Shown: positions 39,508 through 48,935, counted from the stretch's first letter. The stretch: DNA of 64,000 bases from Bacillus sp. V5-8f (GCF_002863565.1 NZ_PGUW01000007.1:267032-331031), one strand, 5' to 3'. Notes: generated by a model not told the origin, from the sequence alone. Made by a program: numbers and translations.

Positions 39508-39996
39508 ATGCCAGAAAAACATAACAAACGATTTTACTTTCTTGTCATCCAGATGATGATCATTCTTTTAGCCGCTGGTTGCGGAAATGGAGAAGGAGCG
39601 AGAGAAGGCACGGCACTTATTCAACAGACAAATCCTCCTGCCGTGGATGTCCGCAGTACTACTTATCAAAAGGATGGTTTACCCGAAAAGGTAAAAAAAG
39701 AAGTAGCTGGGCTGGATGGTATTTATGATGTGGCGGTTGTGCAAAATGGAAAGAAAGTGCTTGTAGCCTATAAGGTCAACCATTTACGTCGCTTTCAGAT
39801 GAAAAAGATTGAAAAGGATGTTAACAGTCACCTGAAAAAAAGGTTCAAGGACAATGAATTTATCGTTTCGAGTGATTATAAAATCTTTCTGGAAACGGTC
39901 AGGTTAAATGAGATGTTATTGAACAAGGATGTTCCAAAGCAAAAGGCAAAGAAAAAGTTCCAAGAAATTGAGTCACTGCAGAAGGAAATGACGTAA
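39508..39996 (+). CDS. YhcN/YlaJ-family spore lipoprotein
   Basis: A 162-residue lipoprotein: hydrophobic signal, lipobox LAAGC (Cys about 25), then a YhcN/YlaJ-type domain (DVAVVQNGKKVLVAYKVNHL) and a charged helical tail. Such lipoproteins coat the spore inner membrane and accompany mobile and chromosomal spoVA2-type operons. It is 18 bases before spoVAC, so it likely belongs to that operon. The ATG at 39508 is preferred to the GTG at 39499. Confidence 0.78.
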   Translation: MPEKHNKRFYFLVIQMMIILLAAGCGNGEGAREGTALIQQTNPPAVDVRSTTYQKDGLPEKVKKEVAGLDGIYDVAVVQNGKKVLVAYKVNHLRRFQMKKIEKDVNSHLKKRFKDNEFIVSSDYKIFLETVRLNEMLLNKDVPKQKAKKKFQEIESLQKEMT

Positions 39997-40014
39997 GAGG
40001 GGAAGGTCAAAAAA

Positions 40015-40485
40015 ATGGCGAATCAAACGAATGCTAAAGCAGCCCAACAGTCTTACAAACAGCTTCAAGGAAAATATGAAACAAAACGACCGGTACTGCA
40101 AAATTGCATAAGAGCATTTCTAGTCGGAGGAGCTATTTGTGCCATTGGACAAGCCGTTACCTATTTTTATATTTATTTTTTTAATTTCACAGAACAAACA
40201 GCCAGCAATCCAACCGTGGCTACCATGGTTTTTTTCGCCTTCCTGTTAACCGGGTTTGGGGTATATGACCGTCTAGGCCAGTTTGGCGGAGCGGGCAGTG
40301 CTGTACCAGTAACGGGGTTTGGCAACTCAGTGATATCAGCCGCGATAGAACATCGTACGGAAGGATTGGTCCTAGGTGTCGGGGGTAATATCTTTAAACT
40401 TGCGGGAACCGTTATTGCATTAGGTGTATTTGCGGCCTTCGTTGTCGCTCTTATAAAAACAATCTTTACTCAGTTAGGGGGATGA
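40015..40485 (+). CDS. spoVAC: Stage V sporulation protein SpoVAC
   Basis: A 156-residue membrane protein of the SpoVA channel that moves dipicolinic acid into the forespore and out at germination. Four helices are predicted, with LVGGAICAIGQAVTYFY and the GAGSAVPVTGFGNSVISAAIEHR motif shared by SpoVAC and SpoVAE. It overlaps an ATG at 40482 but spoVAD probably starts at 40488. Confidence 0.92.
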   Translation: MANQTNAKAAQQSYKQLQGKYETKRPVLQNCIRAFLVGGAICAIGQAVTYFYIYFFNFTEQTASNPTVATMVFFAFLLTGFGVYDRLGQFGGAGSAVPVTGFGNSVISAAIEHRTEGLVLGVGGNIFKLAGTVIALGVFAAFVVALIKTIFTQLGG

Positions 40486-40487
40486 CC

Positions 40488-41510
40488 ATGCTTACTGGAA
40501 AACAGTCATGGATTTTTGATAATAAACCGGTAATCCTCTCTACAGGCGTAACAGGCGGTCCTTTCGAAGCGAAAGGAAATCTGGCTGATGATTTCGATAT
40601 TCTACATGAAGATTTATGGCTTGGAGAGGATAGCTACGAAAAAGCACACAAAATCCTCATAAAAGAGGCAGCTGAGAAAGCAATCGAAAAAGGAAACGTC
40701 CAAAAGGACGATATCCAATTCTTTATAGCAGGTGATTTAATCAATCAAATCACGCCGACCAGCTTTGCTGCCAGAGATATCGGCCTGCCATATTTCGGTC
40801 TTTTTGGAGCTTGCTCCACATCGATGGAGGGTTTGGCGTTATCCGCTTTCCTAGTTAACAACAAAGGGGCCAACTATATATTAACAGGTGCATCAAGTCA
40901 TAATTCGGCCGTTGAAAAGCAATTTCGCTATCCAACAGAATACGGGGGCCAAAAGCCGCCCACAGCGCAATGGACGATTACGGGGGCCGGAATGGCGATT
41001 GTTACATCAGCGGAGAATGGAAATGATTCAAGTATTTCCATTACGTCCGCAACAATAGGGAAAGTGAAGGATGAGGGACTTAAAGACCCTTTTAATATGG
41101 GAGGGGCGATGGCACCGGCAGCAGCCGATACAATCCTTGCCCATTTCCAAGACCTTGAAATCAAGCCTGACCACTATGATTTAATTGTTACCGGGGATTT
41201 GGGGAAAATAGGACGCGCAACAACCCTCGAGCTTCTCTCGCAAAAAGGGCTATCCTTGCAGGAAGATAAATTCAGGGATTGTGGAATTATGATTTACAAG
41301 GACGACCAGCCTGTGCAATCAGGCGGAAGTGGCGCGGGCTGCTCGGCAACGGTTTTATACGGCCACTTGCTTAATGAAATGAGAAAAGGAACTTATAAAA
41401 GAATTTTAATGATTGCAACGGGGGCGCTTTTATCACCGTTATCATATCAGCAAAAAGAGACTATACCATGCATAGCGCATGCTGTAGCGCTAGAACTAGA
41501 CAAGAAATAA
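40488..41510 (+). CDS. spoVAD: Stage V sporulation protein SpoVAD
   Basis: A 340-residue dipicolinate-binding protein with a thiolase-like fold. Visible signatures: LFGACSTSMEGLALSA, SSHNSAVEKQFRYPTEYGGQ and GSGAGCSATVLYGH. The ATG at 40488 has GGGGG 6 bases upstream and gives the usual opening MLTGKQ. In B. subtilis SpoVAD binds Ca-DPA on the spore membrane. Part of the spoVAC-D-E unit. Confidence 0.93.
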   Translation: MLTGKQSWIFDNKPVILSTGVTGGPFEAKGNLADDFDILHEDLWLGEDSYEKAHKILIKEAAEKAIEKGNVQKDDIQFFIAGDLINQITPTSFAARDIGLPYFGLFGACSTSMEGLALSAFLVNNKGANYILTGASSHNSAVEKQFRYPTEYGGQKPPTAQWTITGAGMAIVTSAENGNDSSISITSATIGKVKDEGLKDPFNMGGAMAPAAADTILAHFQDLEIKPDHYDLIVTGDLGKIGRATTLELLSQKGLSLQEDKFRDCGIMIYKDDQPVQSGGSGAGCSATVLYGHLLNEMRKGTYKRILMIATGALLSPLSYQQKETIPCIAHAVALELDKK

Positions 41511-41528
41511 TCGAAAGGAGGAGCTTTC

Positions 41529-41885
41529 ATGTTACCAATGTTTTTTTGGGCTTTTGTAGTTGGAGGGATCTTTTGTGTAATCGGGCAGCTACTGTTTGAT
41601 GTAGCCAAGCTGACGCCTGGGCATACAATGAGTTTACTCGTTGTTGTTGGAGCTGTACTAGGCGGTCTTGGCCTTTATGAGCCGTTAATAGACTTTGCAG
41701 GAGCAGGAGCATCTGTCCCGATCACTTCGTTTGGAAGTTCCCTTGTAAATGGCGCAATGCAAGAAGCCGATAAACATGGGATTATAGGTGTTGTTACAGG
41801 AATGTTTGAAATAACGAGCGCGGGTATATCCGCTGCCATCATATTCGGGGTACTTGGTGCTCTGGTATTCAGGCCTAAAGGCTAA
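41529..41885 (+). CDS. spoVAE: Stage V sporulation protein SpoVAE (SpoVAEb type)
   Basis: A 118-residue membrane protein with helices and a central GAGASVPITSFGSSLVNGAM motif homologous to that in SpoVAC. This corresponds to SpoVAEb. The ATG follows AAAGGAGG. No spoVAA, spoVAB or spoVAF follows: about 230 non-coding bases separate it from the next small gene. Confidence 0.88.
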   Translation: MLPMFFWAFVVGGIFCVIGQLLFDVAKLTPGHTMSLLVVVGAVLGGLGLYEPLIDFAGAGASVPITSFGSSLVNGAMQEADKHGIIGVVTGMFEITSAGISAAIIFGVLGALVFRPKG

Positions 41886-42119
41886 GAAGGGCAAATCCGG
41901 AATTCATTCAATGTACTGGCCTGAGTGAGACTTGTTTCCTTCCTTAATTCATTGCCATTATATTTTACAATGACACTGTATCCCGATGCGCTTGGTTTGC
42001 TTGTACCATAAACCGGTTCTAACAAGAATTTGGTACATGTATTAGGCATGCATCATATACAAATGTCCGCAGACCTACATATGTTAAAGTACCTTAAGCG
42101 AAAAGCGAGGTGAAATGAT

Positions 42120-42266
42120 ATGTTTGGATGTGGATGCTTCGGCGGATATGGCGGATATGGATATGCCGCTCCTGTAGCTGGGGTAGGATTTGGTGGTTAC
42201 GGTTTTGCTTTTATTCTTGTATTGTTCATCTTATTAGTCATTGTTGGTGCTTCCTTCTGCTGCTAA
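42120..42266 (+). CDS. YjcZ-type small sporulation protein
   Basis: A 48-residue protein that is Gly/Tyr-rich at the front (FGCGCFGGYGGYGYAAPVAG) and has one membrane helix (AFILVLFILLVIVGASF) ending CC. This is the form of YjcZ-family sporulation proteins (holin-like tiny proteins). GCGAGGTGAAATGAT is the ribosome region. It ends at a terminator. Confidence 0.82.
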   Translation: MFGCGCFGGYGGYGYAAPVAGVGFGGYGFAFILVLFILLVIVGASFCC

Positions 42267-42268
42267 TA

Positions 42269-42302
42269 CAAAATGGAATGGGTAAATCCATTCCATTTTT
42301 TA
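42269..42302 (+). terminator. Terminator of the YjcZ-type gene
   Basis: AAAATGGAATGG and CCATTCCATTTTTT with a 5-base loop. Confidence 0.9.
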
Positions 42303-42456
42303 CTTGCACAGGATGTCACCAAAAATCAAAGATTTTTTGGCTGCGAAGTCTTTGCTTTTCGAGGACGTGGCGGGTTTTGGTCGACGTTCTTTTAAAACAA
42401 TTTCACCATTTAGCTCCTTTTACATAAGATACCAATACAGAGAAGGAGGGCTATGT

Positions 42457-42711
42457 GTGGATAATCAATTCTTTAAAAACATGGAAAGCAAAACCGGTGT
42501 TAACATGAAGGATATTTTTGAATTGGCGAACTCTCTTCAGGGGGCAAATTTTAAAGATGAAGCAACCGTCCGAAATGTGATCAAAAAAGTCTCACTACTG
42601 GCAAATAAACCTGTAAGCAAAGAAATGGAAGAGCAAATTGTCCAATCCATCATTAAAGATGGCAATCAAATCGACTTTAGTACCCTCTCAAAAATGCTCA
42701 GCAGTAAATAA
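42457..42711 (+). CDS. spoVIF: Stage VI sporulation protein F
   Basis: An 84-residue soluble protein made late in sporulation in the mother cell and needed for coat assembly through GerE stability. Assigned by MKDIFELANSLQGANFKDEATVRNVIKKVS-type content, length and position between yjcA-region genes and yjcD. The start is the GTG at 42457 after AGGAGGG; the longer upstream frame is not supported. Confidence 0.85.
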   Translation: MDNQFFKNMESKTGVNMKDIFELANSLQGANFKDEATVRNVIKKVSLLANKPVSKEMEEQIVQSIIKDGNQIDFSTLSKMLSSK

Positions 42712-42721
42712 AGGAGGGAAA

Positions 42722-42756
42722 AAAGAAACGGGGAGAACGATATACCCCGTTTCTTT
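42722..42756. terminator. Terminator between spoVIF and yjcD
   Basis: AAAGAAACGGGG and CCCCGTTTCTTT, usable by both convergent genes. Confidence 0.85.
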
Positions 42757-42759
42757 CGC

Positions 42760-45045
42760 TTAAATCTTCAAAAAACGTGAAGGATAGGCTGTTCTTCCTC
42801 TTCTTGTCCGCGGGATGGAGAAATACAGCCCGTGGCTAGCTCGGGTAGCTGCCACATACACAAGCCTGCGCTCTTCTTCCAATGGCGCCTGGTCTCCATT
42901 TCTATAGGAATCCAGAGCAAAGTCATGCGGCAGGCTCCCTTCCACAGCGGCTAATACATACACATTTTTGTATTCCAGCCCTTTTGAACGGTGGATAGTG
43001 GTGAGATGAATGGCATCTGTATTATTCTTGGAAAATTCCTTCACTTCCTTGTTCATAGCAATCATATGGTCGACATGTTCAAGAAATTCGTTTACCGTTT
43101 GGAACCTTCTGGACGCCACTTTAAGGTCCCGGATATCATCAGAGCCCTTCTCGATATTTCCTTCATTTCCGCGCTTTTTAACAAAATCCTGGTACCCAAG
43201 GTCTTTTTCGATCCTTTCAAGAGCGGTAAGGGGAGTAACATTCTTTAATGCGCGAATTTTGTCTGGCAAAGCTTTAAGCTTTCTATCTTGGAAAGAATGC
43301 CCTGTCTTTATATGGGCAAAAGAATCGATAAAATCACAATCCTGCAAAATCGTCTGGGCTTTCATTTCCTGCAGGACCGTTTGCTTTAGGAACAATGATG
43401 CCAGTACCTCTGCAGCGGCTTTCGGATTTTCTGGATATATGCTTAAACGCAAGAAAGCAAGCATTCCTCTCACAATTCGGCGTTCATAGAAGGAATCAGC
43501 ATCCCTTTCAATTACAAAAGGCAAGAAAGAGGAGGCTAACCGTTCAAAAATGGCGCGTGACATGGAATGGGTACGGTAAAGCACTGCGAAATCACCGGGA
43601 CGCGCACCCTTGGCGATTTTTTCCTGTATGTCCGTAACAATCATCGTGGCTTCCAATTCTTCATCATAAGGATAAAATAAAACGGGCGGATCACTGAAAT
43701 TGTGCTGGGCAGTCATTGCTTTATCCATTCGGTTTTTATTATAGCTTATGATCCGGTTCGCTGTTGCAACAATTTCATGGGCGGAACGGTAATTCTCCGT
43801 AAGCTTGACCACCCTTGTTTCAGGAAAATCTGTTTTAAAGTTTAAAATAAAAGCCGGATCGCTACCCCGAAATGAGTATATGGCTTGGTCATCATCACCG
43901 ACCGCACACACATTTTTCGTTCCGGATGAAAGGAGTTTAATCAGTTCATATTGAACCTTATTAATATCCTGGAACTCGTCGACCAGAAAGTATTGAAATC
44001 TTTGCCTGTACTTTTCTAGGAGAGCCGGCTGTTCCATAAAAAGGGAATAACAGCCTACGAGCATATCATCAAAATCGTACATCATCGATTCGCGCTTATA
44101 ATTCTCATATTTTTTGTACAAATAAGCACACGCAGATTCCCAATCATCCGCTGGATTAATATCGTCCGGAAACACAAGGGAATTTTTCCAAAGGCCGATC
44201 TGCTGCAGGGCATTGTCATACGCAAACTCTTTTTCATCCAGCCCGAATTCGTGTCCGGCAGCTTTCAAGATCTTTTCTTTTTCCCATTCCCATTTTATCA
44301 AGAGGTTCCGCTGCCATTTCTGTGGCTCATGGAAAATGAGGATTTTATAGAAAATGCTGTGGAATGTTCCACTTACCAACTGATTTACGTCAGACGACGT
44401 AATTTTTGGATAGGTAATCAGCCGGTCTTTCATTTCTTTTGCGGCCTTCGCTGTAAATGTAACCAGCATAATAGATTTTGGATCAATCTTTTCCTCAGTT
44501 AGCATGTAAGCGGTTCTTATGGTCAATACCCTTGTTTTGCCGCTGCCTGCACCTGACAGCACAAGAAGAGGGCCATGGATGGAGCCAGCCGCTTGGCTTT
44601 GTTGTTGATCTAGTGTTATGCCATAGTCGCGCAGCAACGAAAAGTATGTATCTTCTTTAATATTGGACACAGGGATTTTTTCAAAAAAGGGAGGATTTCC
44701 CTTGATCGGCCTGCTATTAGTAAAAGGTTCTGCTATCCCGGATGGCGAGGAGATGCTTCGTCGTACCGGAAGCCTGAAGCCTTCTTGGAGGTGATCTACT
44801 TCTTGGTCCTGTATTTCTGGTTCTTGCTTGACAACACCCTTGTCGAGGGACTGTTCACAAACATGAGATTGGGACGTATGGCTAAAATGGGGAGGTTCAT
44901 GAATTCCAATATAAAGCTTCACAGGGTTTTTACAATATGGGCAGGATAGTTCCCCGCGCCTCCCTTTTTCATATAGAGCCTGCAGCTGATCCTCCGGCAC
45001 AGATTCAAGGCTTATAATTCCGTTAGCTGTCTTTGCTGCATTCAT
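42760..45045 (-). CDS. yjcD: UvrD-like helicase YjcD with N-terminal zinc motif
   Basis: A 761-residue superfamily 1A DNA helicase. Motif I is LSGAGSGKTRVL, motif II DEFQDIN, motif III GDDDQAIYSFRG, with the SF1 C-terminal RSKGLEYKNVY. The first 60 residues carry CPYC in GELSCPYCKNPVKLY, then PPHFSH and a later Cys, matching the CoiA-type zinc motif found at 22043. Such an arrangement suggests recruitment to DNA, possibly in competence or repair, but this is inference. Homologous to B. subtilis YjcD, which lies next to spoVIF in the same way. Confidence 0.88.
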   Translation of the reverse strand: MNAAKTANGIISLESVPEDQLQALYEKGRRGELSCPYCKNPVKLYIGIHEPPHFSHTSQSHVCEQSLDKGVVKQEPEIQDQEVDHLQEGFRLPVRRSISSPSGIAEPFTNSRPIKGNPPFFEKIPVSNIKEDTYFSLLRDYGITLDQQQSQAAGSIHGPLLVLSGAGSGKTRVLTIRTAYMLTEEKIDPKSIMLVTFTAKAAKEMKDRLITYPKITSSDVNQLVSGTFHSIFYKILIFHEPQKWQRNLLIKWEWEKEKILKAAGHEFGLDEKEFAYDNALQQIGLWKNSLVFPDDINPADDWESACAYLYKKYENYKRESMMYDFDDMLVGCYSLFMEQPALLEKYRQRFQYFLVDEFQDINKVQYELIKLLSSGTKNVCAVGDDDQAIYSFRGSDPAFILNFKTDFPETRVVKLTENYRSAHEIVATANRIISYNKNRMDKAMTAQHNFSDPPVLFYPYDEELEATMIVTDIQEKIAKGARPGDFAVLYRTHSMSRAIFERLASSFLPFVIERDADSFYERRIVRGMLAFLRLSIYPENPKAAAEVLASLFLKQTVLQEMKAQTILQDCDFIDSFAHIKTGHSFQDRKLKALPDKIRALKNVTPLTALERIEKDLGYQDFVKKRGNEGNIEKGSDDIRDLKVASRRFQTVNEFLEHVDHMIAMNKEVKEFSKNNTDAIHLTTIHRSKGLEYKNVYVLAAVEGSLPHDFALDSYRNGDQAPLEEERRLVYVAATRASHGLYFSIPRTRRGRTAYPSRFLKI

Positions 45046-45279
45046 GCATATTACCTCAATTCATTAACATGTTAAGAAAAAATAACATGGATACTTCTTT
45101 TTTAATTCTACTAAGTCTAAACCTTCAAGCGATTCACAATCTGCCAGTTAGCATAGGTAATCTTCATGATAACAGAACATATACTAAACAAAAAGAGGAT
45201 AAATTTATGTTTACACAAGTAAACATGAGGGTATAAATACAAAAACTATAGACGTTGAAAAGAAAGAAGGGGGATTGTA

Positions 45280-45591
45280 ATGGGATACATACTTCCAATC
45301 ACTCAATTTGAGTATATTCAATATGCAAACCGCACGGTAAGCGCTGACAAGCTGCCGCAAAAAGTGGTAGAAGGGGTAAATCCCATTATGCCTATCACAT
45401 TTATGGAGGAGCTTGATAGGCAAACATCTGCTTTAGAAAAAAATGAGCCCCTGCCAGCTAAACGGGAAACAAAATCTTTGCCGGCAGTATTTATGAATCA
45501 CCCTATAAAAAACAGGATTCCTGAGCACCTGATTTCCAAAACCCAGTCCGAACTAACAGGAAAGGGCGCATATATTAATCAAACGATATAA
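45280..45591 (+). CDS. Conserved hypothetical protein (MGYILPI-start)
   Basis: A 103-residue soluble protein beginning MGYILPITQFEYIQYANR with no membrane helix, Cys or catalytic motif; the second half is charged and basic. AGAAGGGGGATTGT precedes the ATG. I recognise the MGYILPI opening from small Bacillus proteins of unknown role but cannot name the family. It is isolated, with a terminator at 45600-45628. Confidence 0.6.
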   Translation: MGYILPITQFEYIQYANRTVSADKLPQKVVEGVNPIMPITFMEELDRQTSALEKNEPLPAKRETKSLPAVFMNHPIKNRIPEHLISKTQSELTGKGAYINQTI

Positions 45592-45599
45592 GGATAAAA

Positions 45600-45628
45600 C
45601 AAAAGGACACTTTCCGTGTCCTTTTGTT
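45600..45628. terminator. Terminator between the hypothetical gene and the coat gene
   Basis: AAAAGGACAC and GTGTCCTTTT with a 5-base loop. Both sides can use it. Confidence 0.85.
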
Positions 45629-45631
45629 TTA

Positions 45632-46120
45632 TTAAAGGATATCGACTTCTACAATTAGTGCTACTAATAGCTGGAACAAGGCTTGAATGCTTGCTGCGAA
45701 TTGACCGTCAGTAGTTTGCACATCAACTTGTCGAGAATTTTCAATGATAGTCTTTTGTCTTGTGATTTGGGTAATTTTAGTAGATTGAAGTAATTCTTGA
45801 GTGATTCTTTCGGCGCGTTCACCATCCAGGATAGAAACGCTGATGACAATGGCGATGGCTGCCTGAAGAGCTGCCTGTAATGAAAGAGCTGCTTTGATGT
45901 CAACGGAGTTAACATTCACATCACAGGAATCCTTGATATAGATCAGTTCTTCTGAAAGCTGATATTCTGTGCTTCTTTGAACGGCTTCTTGTTCGATTTC
46001 AGTATCATCGCTGCAAAAATGGGACATTGGGTGTTTGCAATGCGGATCTAAAGCTGACCATCTTTTTTCATGGTGATCACAGTTGTGACCAAACTTGCTG
46101 CTGTAAACCTCTTGATTCAT
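45632..46120 (-). CDS. CotX/CotV-family spore crust protein
   Basis: A 162-residue protein with two copies of the Spore coat X/V domain: one about residues 55-98 (LSEELIYIKDSCDVNVNSVD then an Ala/Ile-rich helix), the second about residues 110-162 (TKITQITRQKTIIENSRQVD, then FAASIQALFQLLVALIVEVD). The N-terminal part is His/Cys-rich (HNCDHHEKRW, HCKHPMSHFC) and could crosslink or bind metal. These proteins form the outermost crust of the spore. Confidence 0.82.
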   Translation of the reverse strand: MNQEVYSSKFGHNCDHHEKRWSALDPHCKHPMSHFCSDDTEIEQEAVQRSTEYQLSEELIYIKDSCDVNVNSVDIKAALSLQAALQAAIAIVISVSILDGERAERITQELLQSTKITQITRQKTIIENSRQVDVQTTDGQFAASIQALFQLLVALIVEVDIL

Positions 46121-46189
46121 AATGATCCTCCTTTAAGTTTATTCCCTATTAAGCTATGCTGGTCAAGAAACTATGTTTGGACGAATATA

Positions 46190-46516
46190 TTACTCCAAAC
46201 GCCTATTTTTCCGTCTCTGGGCCAGCCTGTTTATACGGGGGGCTTTCGGTGGCGCTTCTTCTTGTTCAGGCTGGGTCTTGTCTTCTTCATACACATTAGT
46301 TTCCGGGTTTACATCATGTTCCGTTACGTTTGTTTTTCCGGTAAATGCATTGACTTGTTTTCGTAATAATTCGATTGTATTTCTTAGGTTTTCTTTTTCT
46401 GCTTCGGTAAGATTTGCTTTTCCTTTTTGTACTCCATGCTTTCGCAAAGTGCGGGAAACAAGCAGTTCCATCATCCGTTTCTGCGCTTCTTCCATTTCTG
46501 ATCCTTTGTGGTCCAT
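46190..46516 (-). CDS. CotW-like coat protein
   Basis: A 108-residue charged protein. The pattern VSRTLRKHGVQKGKANLTEAE, LRNTIELLRKQVNAF and a basic tail RRKNRR resembles CotW of B. subtilis, a crust protein encoded with cotVXYZ. It lies just upstream of the CotX/V-type gene in the same direction (70-base gap), which supports a shared coat operon. The second of two adjacent ATGs is chosen, given GGAGGG 5 bases away. Confidence 0.68.
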   Translation of the reverse strand: MDHKGSEMEEAQKRMMELLVSRTLRKHGVQKGKANLTEAEKENLRNTIELLRKQVNAFTGKTNVTEHDVNPETNVYEEDKTQPEQEEAPPKAPRINRLAQRRKNRRLE

Positions 46517-46616
46517 CATATCCCTCCTTCATTTTTCCTTACCTTAGACTATGTAAGGAAAAATAAATTGGCTTAGGGCTGTTGTGGAATTTTTCGAAAG
46601 GTATGGCGTGAAGATG

Positions 46617-46669
46617 CAAAAAAACCCAAATTCTGCGGAGTTGTCTACGCACTGAATTTGGGTTTTTTT
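46617..46669. terminator. Terminator between the coat genes and yjcF
   Basis: AAAACCCAAATTC and GAATTTGGGTTTTTT, with a 25-base loop holding a smaller hairpin. Confidence 0.75.
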
Positions 46670-46682
46670 ATAAGGAAAACAC

Positions 46683-47108
46683 TTAGATATTTTTAATCAT
46701 GGTTTTGTGGGGAATGCCTGCATCAAGAAATTCATCGGAGATTGTCTGATAGCCTAATTTTTCATAAAAAGGAATGGCATGGACTTGGGCATTCAGCTTC
46801 AATTTTGTTATACCTTTAGATGCTGCAAATTTGTGAATGGCATTCATAATGGCAGCCCCCGCCCCTTGTTGCCGGGCTGAAGATAGCACACAAATTCGTT
46901 CAACCTTGCCAAAGTCGTCTAACACCCGAAAACGGCCGGCGCCAATCGCGAATTGGGAGTCATCATATAAGACAAAATGAGCGGACTCATCTTCAAAACG
47001 GTCAATTTCCTCTTTTACAGGTACATTTTGTTCATCGATGAATACCTTTGTCCGTACGGAAAAGGCATCCTCCCGTTCTTCCTTAGTGGCTGCGATTTTT
47101 ACGTTCAC
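46683..47108 (-). CDS. yjcF: GNAT-family acetyltransferase YjcF
   Basis: A 141-residue GNAT protein: [17 protein letters not shown] at the start, [20 protein letters not shown] as the acetyl-CoA pyrophosphate loop (normally RxxGxG; here RQQGAG), and a C-terminal FYEKLGYQT. Part of the yjcH-yjcG-yjcF set of bacilli. Substrate unknown. It overlaps yjcG by 4 bases. Confidence 0.87.
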   Translation of the reverse strand: MNVKIAATKEEREDAFSVRTKVFIDEQNVPVKEEIDRFEDESAHFVLYDDSQFAIGAGRFRVLDDFGKVERICVLSSARQQGAGAAIMNAIHKFAASKGITKLKLNAQVHAIPFYEKLGYQTISDEFLDAGIPHKTMIKNI

Positions 47109-47629
47109 TCTTTTTTTTCCTTTCCTAGTGTAAATGTGTCGTAAACAGTCCAGGAACCATTTTCCAACTGGTATAGTAAATGGATTCTTTCCACTTGCTC
47201 ATCATGTGCTACATTTACCATAGTCAATTGCCCATATACATCGGAGTGTTCATCATTTGAAAGCTTTTGCCCAATTGTAATATGGGGAACAAAAGTGTAT
47301 TCGGACTTTTCTTCAAAGAAATCTTGACTGTGCAAGGCACAGTGAAGCTTTTCAAGCTCTGGTGTCAGCTCAACCTTGAAGTAGATGGTATTATTAGCTG
47401 GCTTGAAGGAGCTAACTTTCAAGACCTTCAATGTGAAAGGCTTTGAATCCAAAACGATTTGTGCAAGTTTATCGGAAATTGTCTTAATTTCTGTATCACT
47501 GGCTTCGAATGGCCCCTTAAGTGTAAGATGTGGAGGAATCAGTGCATAATGCGGATCGTACCGTTTCCGGTAAGAATTCGCTTTATCTTGAAGCGTTTTC
47601 GATGGAAAAATTACCACACCATATTTCAT
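47105..47629 (-). CDS. yjcG: YjcG, 2H phosphoesterase-family protein
   Basis: A 174-residue protein of the 2'-5' RNA ligase/2H phosphoesterase fold with the two histidine motifs HLTL (residues about 40-43) and HITI. The fold usually acts on cyclic phosphodiesters or 2'-5' RNA linkages, and the B. subtilis protein is not assigned a substrate. The third of three adjacent ATGs (first base 47629) is spaced 7 bases after GGAGGT. Confidence 0.88.
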   Translation of the reverse strand: MKYGVVIFPSKTLQDKANSYRKRYDPHYALIPPHLTLKGPFEASDTEIKTISDKLAQIVLDSKPFTLKVLKVSSFKPANNTIYFKVELTPELEKLHCALHSQDFFEEKSEYTFVPHITIGQKLSNDEHSDVYGQLTMVNVAHDEQVERIHLLYQLENGSWTVYDTFTLGKEKKE

Positions 47630-47746
47630 CATCATACCTCCTATGTAAAAAAATTGTTTTCAATAAATATGAGCTAAGTAAATTATAGCAAAGTCTATGG
47701 AAAAACAAGTAATTTTGTGAAGCTTATATATAGCGCCATATAACCG

Positions 47747-48478
47747 TCAGTTTTTAAAAATATACTTTAACGCCCGTTTCAAATCAGGCTGCCAATATTT
47801 CCATGTATGGTTTCCTTCAAATTCATTATAAAAATAAGAAAATCCTTTTTCTTCGAATAATTTGCTTATCCTTCGGTTTGGTTCAATAAAATTCGCTTTT
47901 CCACCGTCAGTGGTAGGGACTTCTGTTTCCTGTTTGCCAACGACATGGTATATTTCAAGCAGCTGCGGGTGTTCAAAACCCTTTACCGCGTTCTCAACTG
48001 CCTCATTGACTAGTGGAGATTGCAAAATGCATTTTCCAAATGTATTTGGATATTTCAAAGCGGTTAGCAGTGATACCGTCGCCCCTAAGGAATCCCCAAT
48101 TAAGACGCGGCCTAAACCCATATGATATGACGGAAATTCTTCATCTATGAATGGAACAAGCTCATGGGCAAGAAAGCGTATGTAAGCTGAATGCTTTTCA
48201 CCCGCGGGATGATACTTGCTGCGGCGGTCGTGAACATCGTGATAGGGGATGCCCACGATAATTAAATTGTCGATGTCTCCGTCGTTTGCCAACCCATCAG
48301 CAACTCTTCCGATTCGGCCAAGCTGAAAATAATCCCGCCCATCCTGGGCAATTAAAACAGTATGCTTAGTCAAAGGCGAAAAATTTGCAGGAAGATAAAC
48401 CAATAACTCCAATTCTTCCTCCAGTGCCTGGCTGTTAAACTTGTACTCCTTTATAGTGCCCTTAGGTATACTACTCAT
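47747..48478 (-). CDS. yjcH: YjcH-like esterase (Esterase D family)
   Basis: A 243-residue alpha/beta hydrolase of the Fes/esterase-D type: nucleophile elbow GDSLGA in RVLIGDSLGATVS, oxyanion region HTVLIAQDGRDYF, and catalytic His in FEGNHTWKYWQPDL. No signal peptide. Siderophore esterase activity is a family possibility only. Precedes yjcG by about 117 bases in the same orientation. Confidence 0.87.
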   Translation of the reverse strand: MSSIPKGTIKEYKFNSQALEEELELLVYLPANFSPLTKHTVLIAQDGRDYFQLGRIGRVADGLANDGDIDNLIIVGIPYHDVHDRRSKYHPAGEKHSAYIRFLAHELVPFIDEEFPSYHMGLGRVLIGDSLGATVSLLTALKYPNTFGKCILQSPLVNEAVENAVKGFEHPQLLEIYHVVGKQETEVPTTDGGKANFIEPNRRISKLFEEKGFSYFYNEFEGNHTWKYWQPDLKRALKYIFKN

Positions 48479-48935
48479 CGATCCACCCCAATTATCTATT
48501 ATCGGTTTACCCGCTTATTCTAGCATACTAAGGGCTTATTTTCTTCGTTATGATTTTGAATTTTGAAAAAAGTGCAATCAAATCAGATGTATCTGACCAC
48601 TACGGTATAGCAAGGCGCATATTAAAATCTCATATAGTTTGTTTATAATAGCTATTTTCTTAACGTGAAATAGCTGATTTTAATTGCTCAGGAGTAATAG
48701 AGTGACTTTTATAAAAATTCTTCGGATGTAATGTACATTTGAAAGTTACGTATTATCGGTTTAACAGTTACTCTAGATGGATAAAAATGATAATTTAAAA
48801 TAGTATCTAAGGTAGGGGGGAATAATAAAAAGTTCATTAAGAGTTAGGATTAAATAATGTTTTAAGTTCAGTTAATTAGTTAAAAATACAATCATATCAT
48901 TCTTTATGGTTTTGTATGCCGGGAGAGAGAAACAA
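48479..48935. other. Intergenic region, core to accessory transition
   Basis: 457 AT-rich bases without a gene. AATAGCTATTT and GAAATAGCTG near 48648-48674 can form a hairpin, and TATAATA near 48644 could be a -10. Nothing else is recognised. Confidence 0.4.
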
